64,000 nucleotides of DNA from Tepidicaulis sp002389665 (GTDB lineage Bacteria > Pseudomonadota > Alphaproteobacteria > Parvibaculales > Parvibaculaceae). This document shows, piece by piece, positions 43,015 through 51,842 of this stretch; position 1 is the stretch's first letter, and each line of letters begins with the position of its first letter. The stretch lies in contig NZ_OZ244942.1 of assembly GCF_965222285.1 (NCBI RefSeq), forward strand, positions 3,162,001 to 3,226,000, written 5' to 3'. The position numbers and the translations under genes are program-made. The notes beneath the pieces are model-generated. The model was not told the origin of the DNA. It ran no database searches and was given only the letters and a program-made list of their open reading frames with translations.

Positions 43015-45954
43015 TCAGTCGATCCTGAGCGCTTCTTTGAGAAGCTGGTTGAGTTCCTGCAAATGTTTGCTCATGAGACCCGTTGCGGGCGAGGCCGCCG
43101 CGGGTCGGCCCGCATAACGGGCCCGGTGATAGCGTGAATCGATATGGGTCAGCACCCATTCGACATTGGGCTCGATGAAGTTCCACGCGCCCATATTCTT
43201 CGGCTCTTCCTGGCACCAGACGATTTCCGCCTGGGGGAAGCGCGACAGTTCCTTGATCAAGGAACGGGCGGGAAAGGGATAAAGTTGCTCGACGCGCAGA
43301 AGATAGACATCGTTGATGCCGCGTTTCTCGCGCTCCTCGTAAAGATCGTAATAGACCTTGCCCGAGCACAGCACCACCCGCTTGATCTTGGAATCTTCGA
43401 CGAGCTTGATTTCCTGATCCGGCAGCATTTCCGCGTCATCCCAAAGGAGACGGTGGAAAGACGAACCGGTCGCAAGCTCTTTCAGCGAAGATACCGCCCG
43501 TTTGTGACGGAGCAGCGACTTCGGCGTCATCAGCACCAGGGGCTTGCGGAAATTACGGTGCAGCTGACGGCGCAGAATGTGAAAATAGTTCGCCGGCGTC
43601 GTGCAATTCGCAACCTGCATATTGTCTTCCGCGCAGGCCTGCAAATAGCGCTCGAGGCGGGCGGAAGAGTGCTCCGGCCCCTGCCCTTCGAAACCATGCG
43701 GCAAGAGCATGACGAGACCGGACATGCGCAGCCATTTGCGCTCGCCCGAGGAGATGAACTGGTCGATAACGACCTGCGCGCCATTGGCGAAATCGCCGAA
43801 CTGCGCTTCCCACATAACAAGGCAATTGGGCTCGGCCAGCGTATAGCCGTATTCGAAACCGAGAACGGCGTTTTCCGAGAGCATCGAGTTGATGACCTCA
43901 TAGGTGCCGTCGGCGCCGATATTGTTGAGCGGCGTATATTCGCCCCCCGTTTCCTGGTCGTGCAGCACGGAATGGCGCTGAGAGAACGTGCCACGCTCAC
44001 TGTCCTGGCCGGAAAGGCGCACACCGTAGCCTTCCTGCAGGAGCGTACCGAAGGCGAGATGCTCGGCCATCGCCCAGTCGAGCCCTTCACCGGTCTCGAT
44101 CATCTTGCGCCGGTTTTCCATTAGCCGCTGGATCGTGCGGTGCGGGGCGAAGTCTTGCGGAATTTCCGTCAGCTTCAACCCGAGCTTGCGCAGATCCTCG
44201 ATCTCGACATCCGTGTCCCCGCGCCGCGCTTCCCCCTCGGCCTTGGACAGGCCCGACCAGCGCCCGTCCAGCCAGTCGGCCTTGTTGGGGCGGAAAGCGT
44301 TCGCCGCTTCGAAGTCGCCCTCCAGCCGGTCGTTGAACGCCTGCATGCGCTGATCGGCCTCGTCCTGGGTGAGCGTGCCCTCTTCCACCAGACGGTCGGA
44401 ATAGATCTTCACCGTGGTCGGATGTTCCTTGATCTTCCGGTACATCAAGGGCTGGGTGAACATGGGCTCATCGCCCTCGTTATGCCCGTTGCGCCGGTAG
44501 CAGAACATGTCGATGACGACAGGCTTGCGGAACTTCTGGCGGAACTCCGTCGCCACTTTCGCCGCATAGACCACCGCTTCCGGATCGTCCCCGTTCACAT
44601 GGAAGATCGGCGCCGCCACCATCTTGGCAAGATCGGACGGATAGGGCGAGGAGCGCGAATTGATCGGGCTCGTCGTGAAACCGATCTGGTTGTTGACGAT
44701 GAAGTGGATCGAGCCGCCGGACTTATGACCCGTGAGCCCGGAAAGGCCGAGACATTCGGCCACCACACCCTGGCCCGCAAATGCCGCATCGCCGTGAAGG
44801 AGCAGCGGAATGACGGTGCCGCGGTCGCGCCCGCGCTGGTCCTGCTTGGCGCGCGCCTTGCCCAGCACCACCGGATCGACGATCTCAAGGTGAGAGGGGT
44901 TGGCGGTCAGCGACAAGTGCACCTTGTTGCCGTCGAACTCACGGTCGGAAGACGCGCCGAGGTGATATTTCACATCGCCCGAGCCTTCCACATCTTCCGG
45001 ATTGGACGAGCCGCCTTTGAATTCATGGAAGATCGCCTGATAAGGCTTGCTCATCACAGCGGCGAGCACATTGAGGCGGCCGCGGTGCGGCATGCCGATG
45101 ACGATCTCTTCCACACCCAGCGCGCCGCCGCGCTTGATGATCTGCTCGAGCGCCGGGATCGCCGCTTCCGCCCCATCAAGGCCGAAACGCTTCGTGCCGG
45201 TATATTTGCGCGCCAGAAACTTCTCGAAACCTTCCGCCTCGATCAGCTTTTCAAGGATCGCGAGCTTACCCTGCTTGGTGAAGGAAATTTCCTTGTCCCG
45301 GCCTTCGATGCGCTCCTGCAGCCAGGCTTTTTCCACCGGGTCGGCAATATGCATGAACTCGATGGCGAAGGTCGAACAATAGGTGCGGCGCAGAATGTCG
45401 AGCATCTCGCGCACCGTGGCCGTTTCGAGGCCGAGCACATTATCGATGAAGATCGGCCGGTCCATATCTTCCGGACCGAAGCCATAGCTTGCCGGATCGA
45501 GCTCCGGGTGGTCCGATTTCGGACGCAGCTTCAAAGGATCGATATCCGCATCGAGATGGCCGCGGATACGGTAGGCGCGGATCATCATCAGGGCACGGAT
45601 GGAATCGAGCGTCGCCGAGCGGATATCCGCCTGACTGGCGGAGGCGGGCGCCCTGTTTTCGATTTTCGCCTGGATTTTTGCCTGGTCGGCGGCAGGCCAG
45701 TTGCTGTCGAGGGCGCTGACCAGCTCCCCGTTCGCATGGACCGGCCAGTCGGCGCGCGCCCAGGAAGGGCCCTTGGCCTCTTTCAGCACATCGTTCTTGT
45801 CATCGCCCAGGGAGGAGAAATAGTTCCGCCAATCGGCATCGACCGAGTTCGGGTCTTCTTGGTATTTGGCGTAAAGGCCTTCGACGAAAGTAGCGTTGGC
45901 CCCGAAGAGAAAGGAGGTCCGCTCAAATTCGTCGTTCGCGCTGTTTTTGCTCAT
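43015..45954 (-). CDS. sucA: 2-oxoglutarate dehydrogenase E1 component
   Basis: 979 residues. The N-terminal segment FEVTS-like (EFERTSFLFGANATFVEGLY) precedes the thiamine-diphosphate domain (GMPHRGRLNVLA, HGDAAFAGQGVVAECLGLS). The C-terminal half includes WEAQFGDFANGAQVVIDQF. It decarboxylates 2-oxoglutarate. The ATG at 45954 is preferred over an upstream GTG at 45981, which lies in a hairpin. The gap upstream carries two strong hairpins. Confidence 0.96.
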   Translation of the reverse strand: MSKNSANDEFERTSFLFGANATFVEGLYAKYQEDPNSVDADWRNYFSSLGDDKNDVLKEAKGPSWARADWPVHANGELVSALDSNWPAADQAKIQAKIENRAPASASQADIRSATLDSIRALMMIRAYRIRGHLDADIDPLKLRPKSDHPELDPASYGFGPEDMDRPIFIDNVLGLETATVREMLDILRRTYCSTFAIEFMHIADPVEKAWLQERIEGRDKEISFTKQGKLAILEKLIEAEGFEKFLARKYTGTKRFGLDGAEAAIPALEQIIKRGGALGVEEIVIGMPHRGRLNVLAAVMSKPYQAIFHEFKGGSSNPEDVEGSGDVKYHLGASSDREFDGNKVHLSLTANPSHLEIVDPVVLGKARAKQDQRGRDRGTVIPLLLHGDAAFAGQGVVAECLGLSGLTGHKSGGSIHFIVNNQIGFTTSPINSRSSPYPSDLAKMVAAPIFHVNGDDPEAVVYAAKVATEFRQKFRKPVVIDMFCYRRNGHNEGDEPMFTQPLMYRKIKEHPTTVKIYSDRLVEEGTLTQDEADQRMQAFNDRLEGDFEAANAFRPNKADWLDGRWSGLSKAEGEARRGDTDVEIEDLRKLGLKLTEIPQDFAPHRTIQRLMENRRKMIETGEGLDWAMAEHLAFGTLLQEGYGVRLSGQDSERGTFSQRHSVLHDQETGGEYTPLNNIGADGTYEVINSMLSENAVLGFEYGYTLAEPNCLVMWEAQFGDFANGAQVVIDQFISSGERKWLRMSGLVMLLPHGFEGQGPEHSSARLERYLQACAEDNMQVANCTTPANYFHILRRQLHRNFRKPLVLMTPKSLLRHKRAVSSLKELATGSSFHRLLWDDAEMLPDQEIKLVEDSKIKRVVLCSGKVYYDLYEEREKRGINDVYLLRVEQLYPFPARSLIKELSRFPQAEIVWCQEEPKNMGAWNFIEPNVEWVLTHIDSRYHRARYAGRPAAASPATGLMSKHLQELNQLLKEALRID

Positions 45955-45963
45955 CAAACGGCC

Positions 45964-46042
45964 GGTGCGGGAGGCCCGCACCCCCCTTTATGTGAAGATG
46001 CCCGGCGTGCCGGTCTTATGGTTAAGAGTGTGGCACGCCGGG
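45964..46042 (-). promoter_or_regulatory. Two hairpins between sucD and sucA
   Basis: Near the sucA start, GGTGCGGG-AGG-CCCGCACC (45964-45982) is a perfect 8-base stem. Further upstream CCCGGCGTGCC / GGCACGCCGGG (46001-46011, 46032-46042) is an 11-base perfect stem with a 20-base loop. Neither has a T run, so they are more likely mRNA processing, stabilising or attenuation elements than terminators. Confidence 0.5.
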
Positions 46043-46120
46043 GGTTAACTAGCCATTTAAATTCTTGCGACGGCGCTTCAAGAGGCAGGTGCTAACTCAT
46101 TGAAGCAGCGCAGAAGAATT

Positions 46121-46151
46121 CGTCCCCGATTCATTTCTTGAGCCGGGGACG
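46121..46151 (-). terminator. Hairpin just after sucD
   Basis: CGTCCCCG / CGGGGACG (46121-46128, 46144-46151) is a perfect 8-base stem with a 15-base loop, 6 bases after the sucD stop. There is no T tract. It may partly terminate or protect the sucCD message. Confidence 0.45.
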
Positions 46152-46157
46152 CAGGGC

Positions 46158-47033
46158 TTATTTCTTCAGAAGATCGACCAGCGTGGTGCCGAGCGCGGCA
46201 GGCGAATCCGCCACCGCAATTCCGGCCGAGCGCATGGCTTCGATCTTGTCGTCGGCGCCGCCTTTGCCGCCGGCGATGATGGCGCCGGCGTGGCCCATGC
46301 GCCGTCCGGGAGGCGCGGTGACACCGGCAATGAAGCCGACCATCGGCTTCTTGACCTTGGAAGCTTTGATGAATTCGGCCGCTTCTTCTTCCGCCGAGCC
46401 GCCGATCTCCCCGATCATGATGATCGACTGGGTTTCATCATCGGCGAGGAACATTTCCAGCGCGTCGATGAACTCCGTGCCCTTCACCGGGTCGCCGCCG
46501 ATCCCGATACAGGTCGACTGGCCGAGATTGGCTGCCGTGGTCTGCGCCACCGCTTCGTAAGTCAGCGTGCCGGAGCGCGAGACGATGCCCACAGAGCCGC
46601 GCTTATGGATGTGGCCCGGCATGATGCCGATCTTGCATTCGTCCGGCGTGATGACGCCCGGGCAGTTCGGCCCGATGAGACGGGTGTTCGAGCCGTCGAG
46701 GGCGCGCTTCACCTTCACCATGTCGAGCACCGGAATGCCCTCGGTAATGCAGACGGCCAGCTCGATGCCCGCATCGATGGCTTCCAGGATCGCATCGGCC
46801 GCGAAGGGCGGGGGCACATAGATCGCCGACGCATTCGCGCCGGTCTTTTCCACCGCTTCGCCCACCGTGTCGAAGACCGGCAGATCGAGATGCGTGCTGC
46901 CGCCTTTGCCGGGGCTCACGCCGCCGACCATCTTCGTGCCGTAGGCAATCGCCTGTTCGGAGTGGAACGTGCCCTGATTGCCGGTGAAGCCCTGGCAAAT
47001 GACTTTGGTATTCTTATCGACCAGAACAGCCAT
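46158..47033 (-). CDS. sucD: Succinyl-CoA synthetase alpha subunit
   Basis: 291 residues. The CoA-binding N-terminus (VDKNTKVICQGFTGNQGTFH) and the phosphohistidine region (RRMGHAGAIIAGGKGGADDK) match SucD. It works with SucC in converting succinyl-CoA to succinate with nucleotide triphosphate formation. The ATG shares its A with the sucC stop (TAATG). Confidence 0.97.
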   Translation of the reverse strand: MAVLVDKNTKVICQGFTGNQGTFHSEQAIAYGTKMVGGVSPGKGGSTHLDLPVFDTVGEAVEKTGANASAIYVPPPFAADAILEAIDAGIELAVCITEGIPVLDMVKVKRALDGSNTRLIGPNCPGVITPDECKIGIMPGHIHKRGSVGIVSRSGTLTYEAVAQTTAANLGQSTCIGIGGDPVKGTEFIDALEMFLADDETQSIIMIGEIGGSAEEEAAEFIKASKVKKPMVGFIAGVTAPPGRRMGHAGAIIAGGKGGADDKIEAMRSAGIAVADSPAALGTTLVDLLKK

Positions 47034-48202
47034 TACGCGGCCTCCTTCACGGCTTTGGTAATTTTGTCTGCGGCATCGGCAAGATTATCCGCCGAGATGA
47101 TCGGCAGACCGCTTTCCGCCATGATCTTCTTACCGAGATCCACATTCGTGCCTTCAAGGCGCACGACCAGCGGCACATTGAGCGAGACTTCCTTCGCCGC
47201 GGCGACAACGCCCTCGGCAATGATGTCGCAGCGCATGATGCCGCCGAAGATGTTGACCAGAATGCCGTTCACATTCGGGTCCGACAGAATGATCTTGAAC
47301 GCCGCCGTCACTTTTTCTTTCGTCGCGCCGCCGCCCACATCGAGAAAGTTCGCCGGCTCTTCGCCGTAGAGCTTGATGATGTCCATCGTCGCCATGGCAA
47401 GGCCTGCGCCGTTCACCATGCAGCCGATCGTGCCGTCGAGCTTGACGTAGTTCAGATCGTATTTCGAGGCTTCGATCTCGCTCGGATCTTCTTCGTCGAG
47501 ATCGCGCAGCTCAGCGAGATCCTTGTGACGGTAAAGCGCGTTATCGTCGAAATTCACTTTTGCATCGAGGCAGAGCAGATCGCCATCCTTGTTGACGATC
47601 AGCGGATTGATTTCGAGCATGCTCATATCCGCATCGACAAAGGCTTTATAAAGGTTCTGGATCAGCGCCGTGCACTGCTTCACCTGATCGCCCTTGAGGC
47701 CAAGCGCGAAAGCGACACGCCGGCCATGGAAACCGGAAACGCCGGAGGCCGGATCGACAGAGAAGGTGAGAATTTTTTCGGGGCTTTCCGCCGCCACTTC
47801 CTCGATATCCATGCCGCCTTCGGTGGAGGCGATGAACGCGACGCGGCCCGTGGCGCGGTCGACGAGGCAGGAGAGATAAAGCTCGCGCTCGATGGCCGAG
47901 CCGTCTTCGATGTAAAGGCGCTTGACCTCTTTGCCTTCCGGTCCGGTCTGGTGCGTGACCAGCGTCAGGCCGAGCATCCGCTTGGCTTCGGCTTCGACCT
48001 CTTCGATCGACTTGACGACTTTCACACCGCCCGCCTTGCCGCGGCCGCCCGCGTGGATTTGCGCTTTGACGACCCAGATGGGACCGCCGAGTTCTTTCGC
48101 CGCCTTCACAGCTTCCTCTGCCGTGAATGCCGGAATGCCCTTGGCAACGGGCACACCGTATTTCGCAAGGACAGCTTTCGCCTGGTATTCGTGAATATTC
48201 AT
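47033..48202 (-). CDS. sucC: Succinyl-CoA synthetase beta subunit
   Basis: 389 residues, ATP-grasp fold. MNIHEYQAKAVLAKYGVPVA and the GGGATKEKVTAAFKIILSDP region are diagnostic. The start at 48202 was chosen because this is the family start. It heads the sucCDAB-lpd run and is preceded by a good promoter at 48277-48304. Confidence 0.97.
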   Translation of the reverse strand: MNIHEYQAKAVLAKYGVPVAKGIPAFTAEEAVKAAKELGGPIWVVKAQIHAGGRGKAGGVKVVKSIEEVEAEAKRMLGLTLVTHQTGPEGKEVKRLYIEDGSAIERELYLSCLVDRATGRVAFIASTEGGMDIEEVAAESPEKILTFSVDPASGVSGFHGRRVAFALGLKGDQVKQCTALIQNLYKAFVDADMSMLEINPLIVNKDGDLLCLDAKVNFDDNALYRHKDLAELRDLDEEDPSEIEASKYDLNYVKLDGTIGCMVNGAGLAMATMDIIKLYGEEPANFLDVGGGATKEKVTAAFKIILSDPNVNGILVNIFGGIMRCDIIAEGVVAAAKEVSLNVPLVVRLEGTNVDLGKKIMAESGLPIISADNLADAADKITKAVKEAA

Positions 48203-48276
48203 ATGGACTCGACCGGCTGAGGCATGCGCGGGACCCACACATGCGAGGGTTATAAAAATTGCCTAATCGGTGCCGA

Positions 48277-48304
48277 GTTATAGCACTCGTCACTCCGATA
48301 GCAA
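48277..48304 (-). promoter_or_regulatory. Promoter of the suc operon
   Basis: Minus-strand TTGCTA (48304-48299), 16 bases, TATAAC (48282-48277) is a good housekeeping-sigma match, about 75 bases before the sucC start. Confidence 0.6.
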
Positions 48305-48423
48305 CCGCGAACTGCGGTCCTTTGCCGCAGCCAAGCGTGACGCGGCGCAAAGAGAAAAAATGAACGTATTTTCAGTTCGCAGCCGCGCTGCCGCCTACCC
48401 TGCAACACAAACTGCCAATGCAA

Positions 48424-48447
48424 AAGGGGCAACCGAAGCTGCCCCTT
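48424..48447 (-). terminator. Terminator of the metallo-hydrolase gene
   Basis: On the minus strand AAGGGGCA-loop-TGCCCCTT is an 8-base stem followed by TTTGC, 36 bases after the gene's stop and before the suc promoter. It insulates the two transcription units. Confidence 0.7.
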
Positions 48448-48482
48448 ATAAAGGTATCCATCGCCGCTTTGTCAGCGCCTCA

Positions 48483-49565
48483 TCACCACTGGCTCTCCTG
48501 AATGTCAGAAGAGTTCACCGGCAATTTCAGATAGAGCCCGTCCCGGCCAATTTCGACATTCGCCGGACGCACCTCGGAGACACCGCGCAGAAAGATCGAG
48601 CGGGCAAGCGCGTTGGGCAGCGGCGGCACCACATGGGAATAAACGAGAAGCCCCGCTCCCGCCTCATTGGCCGCTTCCGCCGCTTCCACCGGGCTCGTGT
48701 GATAGGTCAGCGTATCGCGCAGGATCTGCGCGGTATCGGGCAGGCGCGGTTCGATGCCGCGCGCCAGCGTTTCGACCATATGCGGGGCAAGCGCCTCATG
48801 CACCATCACGTCCGCGCCCTTGCCGTGGCGCACGACATTGGGATGCTTCACCGTATCGCCTGAAAAAACAACGGAACGGTCCTTGTAATCGATCCGGTAG
48901 CCATAGGCCGGGTCCACCGGCGCATGGCCGACGCGGAAAGCGGTGATCTTCAGCCCGTCTTCCTCAAGCACCACCGCTTCTGAAAAATCATTGAGCAGCG
49001 GTACGGGCTCGGGCGCATAGCGCGCGCCGGAGGGCGGCATGATTTCCGCGCCGTGATGCGCGGTTCTGTAAACGCTGTCGAGCGCATAGGCCGCTGAAAA
49101 CCCGTCCGTCACTTGTTTCACACCAGCAGGACCATAGACCTTGAGCGGTTCATGCCGCCCCTGCGCCCAGCTCTGCAGCACGATATTGGGCAGGCCCGCA
49201 ATATGGTCCGAATGGAAATGGGTGAGCAGCACGCCCGATAGCGCGCCGATGGGCATTTGCAGCGCGGCGATCTTTTCCGCCGCCCCGCCGCCCGCATCGA
49301 TCAGGAAAAAGCGCCCGCCTGCAAAGACCCCGATACAGGCCTGGCCCCGCTCCGCATCGGGCAGCGGCGAGCCCGTGCCGCAAAAAACAATATGGAGCGC
49401 ATCATCGTCCAGAAGCGCAGTGCGCACATGGCCCGCCCGCGCCTCCACCGCCCGGGTGAAAAGCGCATCCTGCACGGCCGGCACTTGCAGCGCCCCGTAA
49501 AGCGCGCCCGCCAGAAGCACGGCCACGCCCAAAATGCCCACGCCCAGTTTTCCCCGCTTTGTCAT
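48483..49565 (-). CDS. MBL-fold metallo-hydrolase, membrane-anchored
   Basis: 360 residues. An N-terminal hydrophobic segment (about 7-27, LGVGILGVAVLLAGALYGAL) is a signal anchor. The metallo-beta-lactamase fold (about 55-350) has the metal motif HFHSDH (116-121) and FSGDT later, an RNase Z-like arrangement. It may hydrolyse an extracellular ester, lactone or phosphoester; the substrate is unknown. The start at 49565 has GGAGCG upstream. A TetR gene is divergent with a shared palindromic operator. Confidence 0.85.
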   Translation of the reverse strand: MTKRGKLGVGILGVAVLLAGALYGALQVPAVQDALFTRAVEARAGHVRTALLDDDALHIVFCGTGSPLPDAERGQACIGVFAGGRFFLIDAGGGAAEKIAALQMPIGALSGVLLTHFHSDHIAGLPNIVLQSWAQGRHEPLKVYGPAGVKQVTDGFSAAYALDSVYRTAHHGAEIMPPSGARYAPEPVPLLNDFSEAVVLEEDGLKITAFRVGHAPVDPAYGYRIDYKDRSVVFSGDTVKHPNVVRHGKGADVMVHEALAPHMVETLARGIEPRLPDTAQILRDTLTYHTSPVEAAEAANEAGAGLLVYSHVVPPLPNALARSIFLRGVSEVRPANVEIGRDGLYLKLPVNSSDIQESQW

Positions 49566-49581
49566 GCTCGCTCCTATAAAC

Positions 49582-49603
49582 ATGAACTTGAATTCAAATT
49601 CAT
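49582..49603. promoter_or_regulatory. 22-base palindromic operator, TetR target
   Basis: The 22-base dyad has arms ATGAACTTGAA and TTCAAATTCAT with one mismatched pair and a perfect TTGAATTCAA centre. It lies between the divergent metallo-hydrolase and tetR genes, 17 bases from the former's start codon. Confidence 0.65.
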
Positions 49604-49655
49604 ATTCCGTCAGAATAGACCCTGCGTCAAGCGCCATCCTTTGCCTGGAGAAAAG

Positions 49656-50294
49656 ATGCCCGAGCCCCTTCCCTCGCCTGCCCCCGCCATGCGCCGCGCC
49701 AGCCAGGCCCGCGCCCGCGACAAGCAGGAAAAGCTGCTCGGCGCCGCCCTCACCCTTGTCGCCGAACGCGGCTTCGAGGACGTAAAGATGAGCGACATCA
49801 CCGCGCGGGCGGACTGCGCGGTCGGCACCGCCTATTACCTCTTCGGCAACAAGGAAGGGCTCTTCCGGGCGCTGAAGGAGCGCTTCACCGAAGAGATGAA
49901 TACCAAGATCGACGCGCTGGGCGAGCGCCCGGAATTGGCAACCGCCCCTCTTGCCGACGTGATGGGGGAAATCGTGTACGCCATTCTGGCCGATCTGCGC
50001 GCCAATGAAGGCGTGTTGCGCGCCGCCCTTGCCCGCTCGGCCAATGCACCGGATGAATGGCTGAGCTTCCGCGATCTCGTGCAGCGCTTGCAGCACCGCC
50101 TGGCCGGGGAGCTTGGCCCGCGCCTCAAAGAGATCGCTCATCCCGACCCGCGCCTGGCGCTCGGCTTTGCGCTGCAGCTCATTTTCAGCACAGCAGCCAA
50201 TACGCTGCTCAACGATCCGGGCCCTTTACATCTGCATGACAGCGCGCTCGAGCGCGAGCTGACCCGCATGGCCTGCGCCTATCTCGGCCTTTAA
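49656..50294 (+). CDS. TetR-family regulator
   Basis: 212 residues. The helix-turn-helix is at about 30-75 (LTLVAERGFEDVKMSDITAR then ADCAVGTAYYLFGNKEG). The rest is a typical TetR ligand domain. The start at 49656 has GGAGAAAAG just upstream. It probably controls the divergent metallo-hydrolase through the 22-base operator; its own end abuts a bidirectional terminator shared with mdh. Confidence 0.88.
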   Translation: MPEPLPSPAPAMRRASQARARDKQEKLLGAALTLVAERGFEDVKMSDITARADCAVGTAYYLFGNKEGLFRALKERFTEEMNTKIDALGERPELATAPLADVMGEIVYAILADLRANEGVLRAALARSANAPDEWLSFRDLVQRLQHRLAGELGPRLKEIAHPDPRLALGFALQLIFSTAANTLLNDPGPLHLHDSALERELTRMACAYLGL

Positions 50295-50322
50295 GACGCC
50301 CCGGCAAACAGGAGGCAAAAGA

Positions 50323-50348
50323 AAAGGGGCCGCCGCAGCAGCCCCTTT
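50323..50348. terminator. Bidirectional terminator between tetR and mdh
   Basis: AAAGGGGC / GCCCCTTT (50323-50330, 50341-50348) is an 8-base stem; TTTTCTTTT follows on the minus strand after the mdh stop, and TTT on the plus strand. It serves both convergent genes. Confidence 0.7.
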
Positions 50349-50372
50349 GAATTTTCCGGCAATGCGGAAAAC

Positions 50373-51371
50373 TTATTTCTTCTTGGCCTTGCCTTTGGGC
50401 GCGGCGCCCTTGGCAACGGCCGGATTGATTTTCTTGCAGGCATCGACCAGGCCTTTGACCGAGCCGACGGACTTGTCGAAGTTTTTCTTTTCCGACGCGT
50501 TGAGGTTGATCTCGACGATCCGCTCCACGCCTTTATCGCCGATCACGGTGGGAACGCCCACATACATGTCTTTCACGCCATACTGGCCGTTCAGATAGGC
50601 CGCACACGGAAGAACGCGCTTCTGGTCTTTCAGATAAGACTCGGCCATGGCGATGGCGGAAGCGGCCGGCGCATAGAAAGCCGAACCGGTTTTCAGAAGG
50701 CCGACGATCTCCGCGCCGCCGTCACGCGTACGCTGCACGATTTCATCGAGGCGCTCTTTCGTGGTCCAGCCCATCTTCACCAGGTCAGGGAGCGGGATAC
50801 CGGCAACGGTCGAATAGCGCGTCAGCGGCACCATCGTGTCGCCGTGGCCGCCCAGCACGAAAGCGCTGACGTCTTTCACCGACACGTTGAATTCCTGCGA
50901 AAGGAAATACTGGAAACGGGCGCTGTCGAGCACACCCGCCATGCCCACGACTTTGTGGTGCGGCAGGCCGGAGAACTGGCGCAGAGCCCAAACCATCGCG
51001 TCGAGCGGGTTGGTAATGCAGATGACGAAAGCGTTCGGCGCATGCGCGGCAATGCCCTCACCCACCTGCTGCATGACCTTGAGGTTGATTTCCAGAAGAT
51101 CGTCGCGGCTCATGCCCGGCTTGCGCGGCACACCGGCGGTCACGATCACCACATCGGCGCCTTTGATGTCTTTGTACTTGGTCGTGCCGGAATAAGCGGC
51201 GTCGAAACCGTCAACGGGGGAGGACTCGGCAATATCGAGCCCCTTGCCCTGCGGGATGCCGTCGGCAATGTCGAAAATGACCACGTCGCCGAGTTCTTTA
51301 AGGCCGGCAAGATGAGCGAGCGTGCCGCCGATCTGCCCGCCGCCGATAAGTGCAATCTTTTTGCGCGCCAT
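50373..51371 (-). CDS. mdh: Malate dehydrogenase
   Basis: 332 residues, LDH-like MDH. The Rossmann motif GGGQIGGTLAHL, the substrate Arg in GVPRKPGMSRDDLL and the catalytic His in VLGGHGDTMVPLTRY are present. The start at 51371 has GGAGG 8 bases upstream. The C-terminal end is a short Lys/Ala tail (PAVAKGAAPKGKAKKK) longer than in most homologues. It oxidises malate to oxaloacetate; the suc genes lie about 2 kb away. Confidence 0.97.
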   Translation of the reverse strand: MARKKIALIGGGQIGGTLAHLAGLKELGDVVIFDIADGIPQGKGLDIAESSPVDGFDAAYSGTTKYKDIKGADVVIVTAGVPRKPGMSRDDLLEINLKVMQQVGEGIAAHAPNAFVICITNPLDAMVWALRQFSGLPHHKVVGMAGVLDSARFQYFLSQEFNVSVKDVSAFVLGGHGDTMVPLTRYSTVAGIPLPDLVKMGWTTKERLDEIVQRTRDGGAEIVGLLKTGSAFYAPAASAIAMAESYLKDQKRVLPCAAYLNGQYGVKDMYVGVPTVIGDKGVERIVEINLNASEKKNFDKSVGSVKGLVDACKKINPAVAKGAAPKGKAKKK

Positions 51372-51842
51372 GAAAATGCCTCCGGAATGATGCCTATAAG
51401 CTGCCAAGCTGAATGCCTTGGCAGCGGGCGTTGAGTGTGCGCGGCGTTCAGGCCGGTTCTAAGGCCTAGCTTCGGTCTTGGGGGCCGCACATCGTTAATC
51501 CGCGTGCCTAGTAGCGTGAAATCGCTGCGCCCGCAATGGTTTCGCCCCTCAAAAGACCGTATTTCGGCCTGCCCCGGCCCTTGGCGGGCCGCCTGGAATG
51601 CCTGCCCGGCGCCCGTTCGCCATTAACCATGACGCCCGTGCCAGATTGACTCACAGGGCAAGGAAGCGCACGATAAAAAAGCCTGAAAAGTATGGCTGCC
51701 GATCGCACTATTCGCCGTCCTGTCAAGGAATGGGCGCAAACTGGCGAAGGGCGGCTCAGGCACCAGCGCGGGCCCCATAAGGACGGGGGCAAGATCCGGA
51801 GCCGGCGCTAGGCGTTAACGCGTAACATGGGGGCGGGCAGCA
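51372..51842. other. Intergenic region upstream of mdh and the lipoprotein gene
   Basis: 471 bases with no credible gene, RNA or repeat. It must hold the mdh promoter on the minus strand and the lipoprotein promoter on the plus strand, but no convincing -35/-10 pair is seen. Open frames here are short and lack ribosome binding sites. Confidence 0.3.

Noticed and set aside
45955..46157. Riboswitch before sucA
   Set aside because: Hairpins are present but no known riboswitch consensus is recognisable.
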